64,000 nucleotides of DNA, from contig NC_020888.1 of assembly GCF_000355675.1 (NCBI RefSeq), positions 2,064,883 to 2,128,882 of the forward strand, written 5' to 3'. The position numbers were made by a program, and so were the translations under genes. Source of the stretch: Thalassolituus oleivorans MIL-1. Its GTDB lineage: Bacteria; Pseudomonadota; Gammaproteobacteria; Pseudomonadales; Oceanobacteraceae. This document shows positions 1 through 7,745 of this stretch, one piece after another (the first letter of the stretch is position 1; every line of letters starts with the position of its first letter). The notes under the pieces were generated by a model. It was not told where the DNA came from and ran no database searches. It worked only from the letters and a program-made list of their open reading frames with translations.

Positions 1-399
1 AAAATATAACGACAGAAGCGTTACGATAGCGCCAACAAGAACTCCGCGCACGACACCACCGCCAAGATATCCTAATAAAATTGTCACCGGATGAACCGGA
101 GCCACCATCATTTCTTCAACACTGCGTTGAAACTTATTACTAAAAAACGACGACGACACATTGCCATACGCGTTAGTAATAACACTCATCATGATTAAAC
201 CAGGAACAATGAAGGACATATAATCTACGCCGCCCATTTCACCAATTCGCGAACCGATCAAAGTACCAAAAATCACGAAGTAGAGTGTCATCGTAATGGC
301 TGGCGGCAATAAGGTTTGCTGCCAGATACGCATAAATCGACGAACTTCCTTCACTAGAATGGTATTGAAGGCTACCCATTGTACGCGCATTAAGCTCAT
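1..399 (-). CDS. yadH: ABC-2 type permease, partial (3' end outside window)
   Basis: This is the membrane subunit of an ABC-2 exporter and is cut by the left edge, so only about 133 N-terminal residues are visible. The start ATG at 399 overlaps the ATPase stop in an ATGA junction, which indicates translational coupling. The peptide has a cytoplasmic N-terminus with an interfacial helix (KEVRRFMRIW), a first membrane segment (TMTLYFVIFGTLIG) and a second hydrophobic stretch (FIVPGLIMMSVITNAYGNV). It then has a cytoplasmic loop with EEMMVAPVHP, typical of the YadH/NodJ-like branch. The substrate is unknown; the family exports polysaccharide-like or drug-like molecules. The assignment to the permease family is firm, the symbol is by similarity. 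Confidence 0.85.
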   Translation of the reverse strand, partial: MSLMRVQWVAFNTILVKEVRRFMRIWQQTLLPPAITMTLYFVIFGTLIGSRIGEMGGVDYMSFIVPGLIMMSVITNAYGNVSSSFFSNKFQRSVEEMMVAPVHPVTILLGYLGGGVVRGVLVGAIVTLLSLYF

Positions 400-1316
400 G
401 CGTTGTCTCCCTGAACTAAGCCGACAAATAGCTCTTCTAAACGATTTGACTTGGTTCTCATACTACGAACTTCAGCCCCCTGTTCGGTTAGCAAAGCAAA
501 AATTTGATTAATGCTTTGCCCCTTTTCAACCGTGACTTCAATGCTTTCTAAATTAGCAATATTCGTTTCGAAACCCGGCAAGTTGAATGATTCAGCAACC
601 GGGGATATCAAATCGAACACGAAGGTTTCGGTCTTAAGTTGACTCAGTAACTCGCGGGTACTCATGCACTTAACAATATGCCCTTTGTTGATAATGGCGA
701 TGTTACGGCACAACTGCTCCGCTTCTTCCAAATAGTGGGTCGTAAGAATAATGGTAGTACCGCTTTTATTGAGCTCTTGCATAAAAGCCCACATTGAACG
801 ACGTAGTTCGATATCCACTCCCGCGGTTGGCTCGTCCAGAATCAAGACTTTCGGACCATGCACCAAAGCACGAGCAATCATCAAACGACGCTTCATACCA
901 CCAGAAAGCATTCTTGACGGCTGATCACGCTTGTCCCATAGATCAAGCTGACGTAACAACTTTTCAGTGCTGGTTGCTGCTTCTTTGCGAGTCATACCGA
1001 AGTACCCCGCTTGAGTAACGACAATGTCGTACACTTTTTCAAACTGGTTAAAATTGAATTCTTGCGGTACGACGCCCAAATGACGCTTGGCATCAAATGC
1101 CTGCTTGGACACATCAAAGCCCATAATAGATGCCGAACCAGATGTTTTCTGTATCAGACTCGATACAATACCCAAGGTGGTTGACTTACCCGCACCATTT
1201 GGCCCCAGCAAAGCAAAGAAATCGCCTTGCTGTACTGTGAGGTTTATACCTTTTAAGGCTTCAAAGCCGTTGCCATATACCTTAGCGAGGCCTTCCACCA
1301 TTAATGCCGGAACCAT
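396..1316 (-). CDS. yadG: ABC transporter ATP-binding protein (YadG-like)
   Basis: This 306-residue ATPase energises the ABC-2 permease encoded just downstream. Walker A (GPNGAGKS) lies near residue 40, the signature (LSGGMKRR) near 138 and Walker B (VLILDEP) near 157, followed by the switch His in TTHYLEEAE. A C-terminal regulatory stretch of about 80 residues follows, as in YadG. An upstream in-frame start at 1364 would run into the divergent gene; ATG 1316 has an AAGG about nine bases upstream and leaves the usual short N-terminus (MVPALMVEGLAKVYG). ATG 1301 is also possible. In Pseudomonas the homologous pair (PA2812/PA2811, from memory) also lies near a PA2817-type gene, supporting the context. 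Confidence 0.9.
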   Translation of the reverse strand: MVPALMVEGLAKVYGNGFEALKGINLTVQQGDFFALLGPNGAGKSTTLGIVSSLIQKTSGSASIMGFDVSKQAFDAKRHLGVVPQEFNFNQFEKVYDIVVTQAGYFGMTRKEAATSTEKLLRQLDLWDKRDQPSRMLSGGMKRRLMIARALVHGPKVLILDEPTAGVDIELRRSMWAFMQELNKSGTTIILTTHYLEEAEQLCRNIAIINKGHIVKCMSTRELLSQLKTETFVFDLISPVAESFNLPGFETNIANLESIEVTVEKGQSINQIFALLTEQGAEVRSMRTKSNRLEELFVGLVQGDNA

Positions 1317-1340
1317 ACCTATAACCTTATGAGAGATCGA

Positions 1341-1718
1341 ATGAGCGAACGTCTGGACTATCACTTAGGGCTACTTAAAAACACCCAAACTCGTCTGCTA
1401 AATGCGAGCAAGCAGGACAGCACAGCAATTTCGGAAGAGATTCTACAGCAATTACAGCTCGTTATTGACCAACTGGTGCAACAAACTGGTTCAGGTTATG
1501 AATCAGGCCATGATCTATTAGCCAATATCGCAACACACCACCCGCAACTAATGCCCGCTATCGATCGCGACTTACTATGGTTCTTCGGTGGCGATTGCCT
1601 GCATTTTCTAGCAGATGACGAGATAGAACGCTTTCAGCGTTTAGAAGACATGGCAGCAGAAGCTGAAAGTGACGGTAAAACATTCGACTATCAGGCAGCG
1701 CATGGCGCATTGCGATAA
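1341..1718 (+). CDS. PA2817 family protein (function unknown)
   Basis: This 125-residue soluble protein has no signal peptide or membrane segment. It is mostly helical, Gln- and Leu-rich in the first half, with an aromatic motif LLWFFGGDCLHF near residue 80. It resembles the small uncharacterised family named after Pseudomonas PA2817, which sits beside the same ABC pair there. I chose ATG 1341 over ATG 1329 because GAGAG lies five bases upstream of 1341, while 1329 has no ribosome binding site. It is transcribed divergently from yadG with only 24 bases between the starts, so promoters must overlap. No biochemical function can be assigned. Confidence 0.75.
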   Translation: MSERLDYHLGLLKNTQTRLLNASKQDSTAISEEILQQLQLVIDQLVQQTGSGYESGHDLLANIATHHPQLMPAIDRDLLWFFGGDCLHFLADDEIERFQRLEDMAAEAESDGKTFDYQAAHGALR

Positions 1719-1729
1719 TAGTCGTCGAT

Positions 1730-1754
1730 TTGGAGCGCCCCAAAAGCGCTCCAG
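1730..1754. repeat. Inverted repeat made of tRNA-Gly 3'-end-like sequence
   Basis: Arms TGGAGCGC (1731-1738) and GCGCTCCA (1746-1753) pair perfectly around a short loop just after the PA2817-type gene. There is no T-run on either strand, so it is a poor terminator. The left arm reproduces the last bases of the nearby tRNA-Gly with its encoded CCA (TGGAGCG read on the plus strand), suggesting a leftover of tRNA-end duplication. Confidence 0.5.
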
Positions 1755-1770
1755 CTCTCAAACTCTGTCA

Positions 1771-1830
1771 CATAAAAAAACCCCAGTACTTTCGCACTGA
1801 GGTTTTTGAATTTGGAGCGGGAAAGGAGAT
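1771..1830 (-). repeat. Decayed second copy of tRNA-Gly 3' end plus terminator
   Basis: These 60 bases are identical to 1880-1939, which hold the last 18 bases of the functional tRNA-Gly gene (with CCA) and its terminator. Here the tRNA part stops matching after about 18 bases and continues into unrelated sequence, so no tRNA can be made. The terminator hairpin (CCTCAGT/ACTGGGG, then a T-run on the minus strand) is intact and would act as a second, back-up terminator. A further shared block, GCGCTCCAGCTCTC, occurs at 1746 and 1842. Confidence 0.85.
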
Positions 1831-1879
1831 CGATCGGACTGGCGCTCCAGCTCTCGACCCTTGGGTCGGGAGTTTCTCG

Positions 1880-1916
1880 CATAAAAAAACCCCAGTACTT
1901 TCGCACTGAGGTTTTT
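1880..1916 (-). terminator. Rho-independent terminator of the tRNA-Glu/Gly cluster
   Basis: Read on the minus strand directly after tRNA-Gly: stem AAACCTCAGT/ACTGGGGTTT around a GCGAAAGT loop, followed by a run of T. It closes the tRNA transcript and is duplicated in full at 1771-1807. Confidence 0.85.
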
Positions 1917-1921
1917 GAATT

Positions 1922-1997
1922 TGGAGCGGGAAAGGAGATTCGAACTCCCGACCCCAACCTTGGCAAGGTTGTGCTCTACCAACTGAGCTATTCCCGC
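1922..1997 (-). tRNA. tRNA-Gly (GCC), distal copy
   Basis: The 76-base gene folds as a standard cloverleaf: acceptor GCGGGAA pairs with the sequence before TCCA, the D-arm is AGCTCAGTTGGTAGAGC, the anticodon is GCC in the loop TTGCCAA, and the T-arm contains GTTCGAA. CCA is encoded. It is essentially the same sequence as the copy at 2235-2310 and reads Gly codons GGC and GGT. It is the last gene of the four-tRNA cluster. Confidence 0.97.
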
Positions 1998-2044
1998 TTA
2001 TTACCTAACGCTTCTGCCTGGTGTATACCGAATCTTAAAAAGAT

Positions 2045-2120
2045 TGGTATCCCCAAGGGGATTCGAACCCCTGTTACCGCCGTGAAAGGGCGGTGTCCTA
2101 GGCCTCTAGACGATGGGGAC
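2045..2120 (-). tRNA. tRNA-Glu (TTC), distal copy
   Basis: The 76-base gene has acceptor GTCCCCA, D-arm with AGAGGCCTAGGA, anticodon TTC in CTTTCAC and T-loop GTTCGAA, with encoded CCA. It matches the E. coli tRNA-Glu pattern closely and is identical to the copy at 2324-2399 as far as I can read. It has its own candidate promoter (2140-2167) and is followed by tRNA-Gly after 47 bases. Confidence 0.97.
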
Positions 2121-2139
2121 ATCGCGTTAAGTGCTGCGC

Positions 2140-2167
2140 ATTCTAGCGCTTTGTTGTTGATTTGCAA
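2140..2167 (-). promoter_or_regulatory. Promoter of the distal tRNA-Glu/Gly pair
   Basis: On the minus strand: -35 TTGCAA, 16-base spacer, -10 TAGAAT, followed by a GC-rich discriminator (GCGC), as expected for growth-rate and ppGpp-controlled stable RNA promoters. The -10 and discriminator are the same as in the proximal promoter, so both pairs are probably independently expressed. Confidence 0.75.
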
Positions 2168-2234
2168 GCGTTTTTTCTTACTTTTTCAACAACATTATTG
2201 ATCAAGCGTCTGGCGTAATACCAACAAAAATATT

Positions 2235-2310
2235 TGGAGCGGGAAAGGAGATTCGAACTCCCGACCCCAACCTTGGCAAGGTTGTGCTCTACCAACTGAG
2301 CTATTCCCGC
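2235..2310 (-). tRNA. tRNA-Gly (GCC), proximal copy
   Basis: A 76-base tRNA gene with anticodon GCC and encoded CCA, the same as the distal copy. It starts 13 bases after the proximal tRNA-Glu, so the two are surely co-transcribed. No convincing terminator separates it from the distal pair. Confidence 0.97.
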
Positions 2311-2323
2311 AAAACATTTTTGA

Positions 2324-2399
2324 TGGTATCCCCAAGGGGATTCGAACCCCTGTTACCGCCGTGAAAGGGCGGTGTCCTAGGCCTCTAGACGATGGGGAC
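2324..2399 (-). tRNA. tRNA-Glu (TTC), proximal copy
   Basis: A 76-base tRNA gene with anticodon TTC and encoded CCA; first gene of the cluster, about 20 bases downstream of a strong stable-RNA promoter. Confidence 0.97.
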
Positions 2400-2419
2400 G
2401 TCTTAATCAAAGAGCGCGC

Positions 2420-2448
2420 ATTCTATTTTCGTATCGACGAGTCGTCAA
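2420..2448 (-). promoter_or_regulatory. Promoter of the proximal tRNA-Glu/Gly pair
   Basis: On the minus strand: -35 TTGACG, exactly 17 bases of spacer, -10 TAGAAT, then GCGCGC as discriminator. This is close to the sigma-70 consensus and has the GC-rich start region typical of stringently controlled tRNA promoters. Confidence 0.85.
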
Positions 2449-2579
2449 GCCCTGCAATGTAAAATTTTCGGTCTACACTGGTTTTAGACGTTATGTTTAA
2501 TGCTCCTGGTTATATTTCAGTCAGAGCTAACACAGCAGGTGAACCTCAATCAGGCCCGAAGGGACAGGAATAAGACGCC

Positions 2580-3329
2580 ATGAGCACCAGTTTGCTAATT
2601 GCTATTGCCATCGTCACTGCATTTGCAGCGCTCGCTGCTTTAACCTTCAGTCGATGGTTAGAACAGCGCCGTCTGGAACGCTTAAGGCAGGCTGTAATGC
2701 ATAGCGACAACATGAATAAGGCATGCCTCTACGGAGAAGAACTCAGTAAATGGTTAAGCCCAGAAGCACTGCAATTCATTGCTCGAGTCATTCAATACCA
2801 CCAAGAACAAATCCAATTACTCGGAATCCCGCCAAATGCGCGCACCAATCGCGCAGCGGCGATGGCCGAAGAATGGCAAAACAACCCTCCTCCACCGCTC
2901 AGCTACCCAATGCCAAAAGACCTAAAAAAAGCGCAGGCATTGCGTCAATCAGTCGTATCCTTGCTGGAGCTTGTGAAAGAAGCCTACGGGCATCAAATTG
3001 TCGAAACAAACATCGCTCGCCAAGTCATTAAAGAAGGACGCATGCTCAACACCCGAATCTGCATCGGTGTTTATCAAGCTCGTGCTCAAAATGCGTTAAA
3101 GCAGAACAGTCCGAATCAGGCTATCCATTTTTTGAAACGTGCTGAAGACGCACTTCGAGCGCTAGGGGAACTCCCGCACGATTTGCAGGAGTTAATGAGT
3201 GCACTATCCGAAGAAATAACTAACTTAGAGCAGCAGCGCTATGAAACACATACCAGCTCACGGCTGTCGGCAGAAACGGAAGAGCTAGCAGAGGCCGACG
3301 AGGCTTGGAAAAAGAAGAACTACGACTGA
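2580..3329 (+). CDS. Membrane-anchored helical protein of unknown function
   Basis: This 249-residue protein begins with one membrane segment (LLIAIAIVTAFAALAALTF, residues 4-22) followed by positive residues (SRWLEQRRLERLR), giving an N-in or signal-anchor topology with a large soluble domain. The rest is predicted helical with Gln/Glu-rich stretches, and ends in a highly acidic-charged tail (EELAEADEAWKKKNYD). I do not recognise a domain. The start ATG has GGACAGGA upstream. The gene ends ten bases inside the convergent ospR-like gene, so the two transcripts overlap at their 3' ends. Its expression from its own promoter is likely, as it faces away from the tRNA cluster. Confidence 0.75.
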   Translation: MSTSLLIAIAIVTAFAALAALTFSRWLEQRRLERLRQAVMHSDNMNKACLYGEELSKWLSPEALQFIARVIQYHQEQIQLLGIPPNARTNRAAAMAEEWQNNPPPPLSYPMPKDLKKAQALRQSVVSLLELVKEAYGHQIVETNIARQVIKEGRMLNTRICIGVYQARAQNALKQNSPNQAIHFLKRAEDALRALGELPHDLQELMSALSEEITNLEQQRYETHTSSRLSAETEELAEADEAWKKKNYD

Positions 3330-3790
3330 TTTTTTGCCTTCTGCCAGCGTTTTATCCAGCCCCACAAGTGGTCCCTCAGGGAGGCTACCTCATCGATAGA
3401 GACTCCAGCTCGGCACATCAAATTACTCGGCACCGTTGAAGCCAGCTCACGCAATGACATTCCCTGTTCCGTTAACCCCACAAGCACGATACGCTCATCA
3501 CTTTCCGAGCGCTGACGAACGATAGATCCCGAAGTCTCCATACGCTTGAGTAACGGCGTAACCGTGCCCGTATCCAGCATCAACTCATCGCAAATATCTC
3601 CGACTTTTAACCACTGCTGATTATTTTCCATCGCTTCCCATAGCACTAGCATCACTAAGTATTGGGGATAGGTCAGGCCAAGTAGCTTTAATAGCGGGTG
3701 GTAGGCTTGGGTAATTTGTCGCGCCACGGTATAAGCCGCAAAACAAGTTTGATTCGACAAATACAAATGAGGGTATTTTTTAATCGACAT
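3320..3790 (-). CDS. ospR: MarR/OhrR-type redox-sensing repressor (OspR-like)
   Basis: This 156-residue winged-helix regulator has the OhrR/OspR hallmark LSNQTCFAAY near residues 11-20, where the single N-terminal Cys (about residue 16) is the peroxide-sensing residue in the family. The LTYPQYLVMLVLWE helix and the recognition part (TGTVTPLLKRMETSG) follow. Its start codon overlaps the stop of the glutathione peroxidase gene (TAATG), so the two are one transcript. In Pseudomonas aeruginosa the same gene pair is PA2826-PA2825, and OspR represses the peroxidase gene and is released by oxidation. The same auto-regulatory loop is inferred here, with a likely operator at 4331-4348. Another Cys (SNLMCRAGV) lies near residue 125 and could resolve a disulfide. 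Confidence 0.87.
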   Translation of the reverse strand: MSIKKYPHLYLSNQTCFAAYTVARQITQAYHPLLKLLGLTYPQYLVMLVLWEAMENNQQWLKVGDICDELMLDTGTVTPLLKRMETSGSIVRQRSESDERIVLVGLTEQGMSLRELASTVPSNLMCRAGVSIDEVASLRDHLWGWIKRWQKAKNQS

Positions 3791-4275
3791 TACGCTTGTG
3801 CCAATTCAGTCTCGACATCGGTTAATAATTCTTCTGGCTTGGTGGTTGGTGCGTAACGGCGCACGACTTCACCTTGACGATTAATTAAAAACTTCGTGAA
3901 ATTCCATTTTATCGCCTTAGTTCCCATCAATCCGGGAGCAGCCGTTTTAAGCGCTTGATATAAAGGCGCAGCGTCGTCGCCATTCACTTCAATTTTGCTA
4001 AACATTGGAAAGGAGACACCATAATTTTTTTGGCAAAACGCTCCAATTTCCGCCTCACTGCCCTGCTCTTGCTTGCCAAACTGGTTGCAAGGGAAGCCTA
4101 AAATGACCAAGCCTTTGTCCTTGTAGGCGTTATACATGCTTTCAAGGCCTTCATATTGATATGTGAAACCACATTTACTTGCGGTATTCACGACCAATAC
4201 AACCTTGCCTGCGTATTCGGATAGATCCTGCTCAACACCATTAAGTAATGGCATAGTGTAATTTAAAACCGTCAT
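3790..4275 (-). CDS. gpx: Glutathione peroxidase-family thiol peroxidase
   Basis: This 161-residue protein reduces hydrogen and organic peroxides; bacterial Cys-type members mostly use thioredoxin rather than glutathione. The catalytic Cys is in NTASKCGFT (about residue 35), with the conserved Gln in FPCNQFGKQE and the Trp/Asn pair in KWNFTKFL. A second Cys in the FPCNQF motif is the usual resolving residue. The longer frame starting at 4314 is rejected because ATG 4275 is preceded by GGGAGAGAG and begins at the family's normal position (MTVLNYTM). It is transcribed ahead of ospR with stop-start overlap. It sits beside msrB, so the neighbourhood deals with peroxide damage. Confidence 0.93.
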   Translation of the reverse strand: MTVLNYTMPLLNGVEQDLSEYAGKVVLVVNTASKCGFTYQYEGLESMYNAYKDKGLVILGFPCNQFGKQEQGSEAEIGAFCQKNYGVSFPMFSKIEVNGDDAAPLYQALKTAAPGLMGTKAIKWNFTKFLINRQGEVVRRYAPTTKPEELLTDVETELAQA

Positions 4276-4328
4276 CTCAACTCTCTCCCGTTTATAGCGC
4301 AACCGCGGCTGCATTTACATTGCACGAA

Positions 4329-4357
4329 ACTATATTGCATACAATATACTTTAACAA
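4329..4357 (-). promoter_or_regulatory. gpx-ospR promoter with overlapping MarR-type operator
   Basis: On the minus strand a promoter TTGTTA-17-TATAGT sits about 55 bases ahead of gpx. Its spacer and -10 are covered by an 18-base palindrome at 4331-4348 (arms TATATTG and CAATATA, mismatched only at the centre). A MarR dimer bound there would block RNA polymerase, consistent with peroxide-relieved repression. Confidence 0.7.
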
Positions 4358-4398
4358 CCGAGAACAGCCTTCTGAATTCAGGCTATTTCCCCAGGTGC

Positions 4399-4803
4399 CT
4401 ATTCTTTGGTAGATGCTTTATCGAAGGTTAACGAAGCCGAGTTAATACAATACCTCAATCCAGTCGGTGCTGGCCCATCGGTAAATACATGACCTAGATG
4501 CGCGTCGCAATGCTTGCAAGTTACTTCGGTACGAACCATAAAATGACTCGTATCGGTACGCTCATCAATCACTTCGTGTGATACGGGAGCACTGAAGCTT
4601 GGCCAGCCGCAACCTGAATCAAATTTACTGTCAGATAAAAATAAAGGTTCACCACAACAGACACAGCGATAGGTGCCTTCATCTTTACTATCATAGTATT
4701 GCCCAGTGAATGGTCTCTCTGTTCCAGCCTCTCGAGTAACGCGATAGGATTCAGGAGATAAGGTCTTACGCCATTCATCGGCTGTTTTAACAAGCTTTTT
4801 CAT
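4399..4803 (-). CDS. msrB: Peptide-methionine (R)-S-oxide reductase
   Basis: This 134-residue enzyme reduces methionine-R-sulfoxide in oxidised proteins. It carries the structural zinc site as two pairs, CVCC (about residue 48) and CKHC (about residue 97). The core motif is GCGWPSF, and the catalytic Cys is in RYCINSASL near the C-terminus. The start is ATG 4803 ([11 protein letters not shown]); an upstream GTG at 4815 is less likely. It is on the same strand as gpx-ospR but 124 bases upstream of them, and diverges from alaA. The grouping with a peroxidase and redox regulator fits a shared oxidative-stress role. Confidence 0.96.
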   Translation of the reverse strand: MKKLVKTADEWRKTLSPESYRVTREAGTERPFTGQYYDSKDEGTYRCVCCGEPLFLSDSKFDSGCGWPSFSAPVSHEVIDERTDTSHFMVRTEVTCKHCDAHLGHVFTDGPAPTGLRYCINSASLTFDKASTKE

Positions 4804-4886
4804 AGGTGTTCCCACTTTCGAAGCGCACGGGGTCGGAGTATGATGCCTCCTTTTCTTTTCGATGCAACACAGGCAGATCGAGTTCC

Positions 4887-6104
4887 ATGCAGGAAATATT
4901 AAAATCCAACAAACTGGCTAACGTTTTCTACGACCTACGTGGACCTGTACTACAGGCGGCCAAACGCATGGAAGAAGAAGGTCATCGAATTCTGAAGCTT
5001 AACATCGGCAATCCAAAACCGTTCGGACTCGACGCGCCAGAAGAGATCATTCAGGACGTTATCTATAACCTCCCAGACTCTGAAGGCTACTGTGATTCAA
5101 AGGGCTTATTTTCTGCGCGCAAAGCTATCATGCAATACGCTCAGCAAAAGCGCATAGCCAATGTAACAATTGAAGACATCATCATAGGCAACGGCGTCAG
5201 CGAACTGATCGTGATGTGCATGCAAGGTCTACTGAATAATGGTGATGAAGTATTAGTTCCTGCGCCAGACTACCCGCTCTGGACTGGCGCGATCAGCTTA
5301 GCTGGTGGGCGCGCGGTGCACTACATCTGCGACGAGCAATCAGATTGGTATCCCGACCTTGATGATATGCGCAGCAAGATCACCGATAAAACGCGCGCCA
5401 TGGTGTTGATCAATCCGAACAACCCGACGGGCGCAGTTTATCCTGATGCTTTATTGCTTGAGATGCTAGAAATTGCGCGCGAACACAACCTTATCGTTTT
5501 CTCAGATGAGATATACGACAAAATATTGTTCGATGGTGCAACGCATACTTCAACCGGCGCCCTTGCCGACGATTTATTGATTATTACCTTCAACGGTTTA
5601 TCCAAAAACTATCGTTTGGCTGGATTCCGTTCTGGTTGGATGATTATCAGCGGTGCTAAGCACAAAGCTAAAGACTACATCGAAGGTCTGGAAATGCTAG
5701 CGAGCATGCGTTTGTGTGCCAACGTTCCAGCGCAACACGCTATTCAAACCGCGCTTGGTGGCTATCAAAGCATTGATGACTTAGTCGCCCCTACGGGTCG
5801 TATTTGTCAGCAGCGCGATATCGCTTATGAAATGCTCAACGATATTCCTGGCATTAGCTGTGTTAAGCCAAAAGGGGCGCTGTACTGCTTCCCCAAAGTG
5901 GATGCGAAACGCTTTAATATTCGTAATGACGAGCGCATGGTATTGGATTTACTTGAACAGCAGAAAATCTTGATTGTTCATGGTACGGCCTTTAACTGGC
6001 CAGCCCCAGACCACTTCCGCGTTGTGTTCTTACCACGCCCGGAAGATCTGACCAACGCCTTGGATAAAACCAAGCATTTCTTCGAAACCTATCAGCAGCT
6101 GTAA
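4887..6104 (+). CDS. alaA: Alanine-synthesising aminotransferase AlaA
   Basis: This 405-residue fold-type I PLP enzyme transfers the amino group of glutamate to pyruvate. The sequence opens with [19 protein letters not shown], the AlaA/YfbQ signature, so ATG 4887 is the start rather than the longer frame from 4806. The PLP-binding Lys is in [12 protein letters not shown] (about residue 240), the cofactor ring aspartate and tyrosine lie in [16 protein letters not shown] marks the substrate loop and the C-terminal Arg is in HFRVVFLPR. It is followed after 16 bases by a small gene, probably co-transcribed. alaA beside msrB and gpx is the order remembered from Pseudomonas (PA2828-PA2826). Confidence 0.95.
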   Translation: MQEILKSNKLANVFYDLRGPVLQAAKRMEEEGHRILKLNIGNPKPFGLDAPEEIIQDVIYNLPDSEGYCDSKGLFSARKAIMQYAQQKRIANVTIEDIIIGNGVSELIVMCMQGLLNNGDEVLVPAPDYPLWTGAISLAGGRAVHYICDEQSDWYPDLDDMRSKITDKTRAMVLINPNNPTGAVYPDALLLEMLEIAREHNLIVFSDEIYDKILFDGATHTSTGALADDLLIITFNGLSKNYRLAGFRSGWMIISGAKHKAKDYIEGLEMLASMRLCANVPAQHAIQTALGGYQSIDDLVAPTGRICQQRDIAYEMLNDIPGISCVKPKGALYCFPKVDAKRFNIRNDERMVLDLLEQQKILIVHGTAFNWPAPDHFRVVFLPRPEDLTNALDKTKHFFETYQQL

Positions 6105-6120
6105 CAGGCTGCAGATAAGT

Positions 6121-6513
6121 ATGCTAGACGTTCATATCGACGAATTTTTTAACGATTGCGCAGTAGCCCTACTAATGGGCCTGCAGTCTTTTCCTGCAGC
6201 AAAAACTCTGTTTGTGGAAGATATCGCGGGCCCTGACGATATGGACGAATTTGGACTTCATAGCGCCAGACACATCGCTGCACTTGGTGCCCTGTGCTGG
6301 CTCAAAGATGAAGGTTTTGTTCGTTTTGGTGCTATGGACCGACAGGAGTCCGTCGATAATTTTGTGCTTACCAGTAAAGCGTTTTCACGGTTATTAGCGC
6401 TTGAGCCAATAGCAAACCAACCCGTGTTTCAAATACTGGAGAGCGCTCGCATGGAACAAGATTCCACACGAGTGAGCTTTCTGTTACGAACGTATCTAAT
6501 CAAGGAATCGTAG
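6121..6513 (+). CDS. Small soluble protein of unknown function
   Basis: This 130-residue protein has no signal or membrane segment. The middle (SARHIAALGALCWLKDEGFVRFG) looks like a helix-turn-helix with a wing, and the later part (VDNFVLTSKAFSRLLALEP) could complete a winged-helix fold, but I do not recognise a family and DNA binding is only a guess. It lies 16 bases downstream of alaA and is probably read from the same transcript. It is convergent with pdxB, with eight bases between the stops. Confidence 0.7.
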   Translation: MLDVHIDEFFNDCAVALLMGLQSFPAAKTLFVEDIAGPDDMDEFGLHSARHIAALGALCWLKDEGFVRFGAMDRQESVDNFVLTSKAFSRLLALEPIANQPVFQILESARMEQDSTRVSFLLRTYLIKES

Positions 6514-6521
6514 CTAAATAG

Positions 6522-7664
6522 CTACTTAGTGCGAACGTCAAATCCTGCCGAAGTCAAGGCATCCATCAAATCATGCGCTCGCGCTGGAACTCCAACTCGT
6601 AACGTTGGTGTATCACGACGCAGTGGATACTCTTTACGTAAGCGATCAAATGTCTCGCGTAAATTCTTAGATCGACGCATCGCTGATCGCAACACGCCAT
6701 CATCCACACGAATTTCATAAGCAGCCCGAATAGCCGTGCGTAAAGCCTGATGAACCGGCGCTTGCTCGGTAAAGTTAACGCGTTTAATTCCGGGTTCTGG
6801 TAAAAACTGCGCCAATTTACAGCGGATAGGTAAGCCAAAGAATTCACAAACACCGTGATATACCATCTCGGTACCGCGCATCTTGCCATCCAACGAGTAT
6901 CCCGCAATATGGGGAGTACCTAGCCAGCAATAATCTAACAGCTCAGTATTTATCTCGGGTTCACCTTCCCAAACATCCAAGATTGCAGAGAAGTCGTCGT
7001 TTGCTTTCAAGTGTTCTAACAAGGCCGCATTATCGACAACCGCCCCACGAGCTGCGTTAATCAAACAAGCATCCGGTTTCATCTTGGCGAGGGTTTCAGC
7101 GTTCAGCATGTGCCAAGTAGGATGGTCACCGCTTTTCGTCATGGGCGTATGGAATGTCACGACATCCGCACTTAGAGCTTCTTCAAAGGAGGACAAAACT
7201 CCCACGTCTTCCGGATCTTTAAATGGATCAACGCCAATCACCTCAACGTCCATCTCTTCTAGCCTATTGCGCAACAGCAATCCGACATTGCCCAGCCCAA
7301 CAATACCAACTGATAATTCAGTAAAGGCAATACCGCGGCTATCAACAAGAACGCTCAGTGCACTCAACACATAATCGACCACGGCTTGAGCATTGCATCC
7401 CGGCGCGCTACGAAAACCAATGCCTGCTTTTTCTAAATAATCGAGATCAATATGATCTGTACCAATCGTCGCAGTACCAACAAACTTCACCTTACTGCCT
7501 GCCAACAGCTGCTCATTCACCTGAGTAACGGAACGAACGATAAGGATATCGGCATCCGCTACATCAGCAGCCGTCATAGTTCGGCCTGGCACTCGAACGA
7601 TATCTCCAAATTCTGAGAAAAACTGATCAAGTAACGGGATATTTTCGTCGGCAACGATTTGCAC
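6522..7664 (-). CDS. pdxB: Erythronate-4-phosphate dehydrogenase
   Basis: This 380-residue NAD-dependent D-2-hydroxyacid dehydrogenase performs the second step of the DXP-dependent pyridoxal phosphate pathway. The N-terminus MQIVADENIPLLDQFF is diagnostic. The nucleotide-binding loop is GIVGLGNVG (about residue 123). The catalytic Arg is in NAARGAVVD, the Glu in WEGEPEIN and the His in GTPHIAGYSLDGK, and the C-terminal PdxB dimerisation domain (about residues 290-378) is complete. Making PLP here is useful context for the PLP enzyme alaA next door, but there is no sign of co-regulation. It lies 81 bases downstream of the molybdopterin oxidoreductase on the same strand. Confidence 0.96.
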   Translation of the reverse strand: MQIVADENIPLLDQFFSEFGDIVRVPGRTMTAADVADADILIVRSVTQVNEQLLAGSKVKFVGTATIGTDHIDLDYLEKAGIGFRSAPGCNAQAVVDYVLSALSVLVDSRGIAFTELSVGIVGLGNVGLLLRNRLEEMDVEVIGVDPFKDPEDVGVLSSFEEALSADVVTFHTPMTKSGDHPTWHMLNAETLAKMKPDACLINAARGAVVDNAALLEHLKANDDFSAILDVWEGEPEINTELLDYCWLGTPHIAGYSLDGKMRGTEMVYHGVCEFFGLPIRCKLAQFLPEPGIKRVNFTEQAPVHQALRTAIRAAYEIRVDDGVLRSAMRRSKNLRETFDRLRKEYPLRRDTPTLRVGVPARAHDLMDALTSAGFDVRTK

Positions 7665-7745
7665 TGGGTAACACTCTATTCAGTAAGGAATCGGCATTGT
7701 GGCAATAGCTCGCGTCAAACACAATGATCACGAGCTAAAGCATCT

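Noticed and set aside
2539-2575. SRP RNA (ffs)-like core, CAGGCCCGAAGGGACAGG
   Set aside because: The tetraloop and the AGCAG internal loop are incomplete and the flanks do not pair. It is better explained as the ribosome binding region of the 2580 gene.
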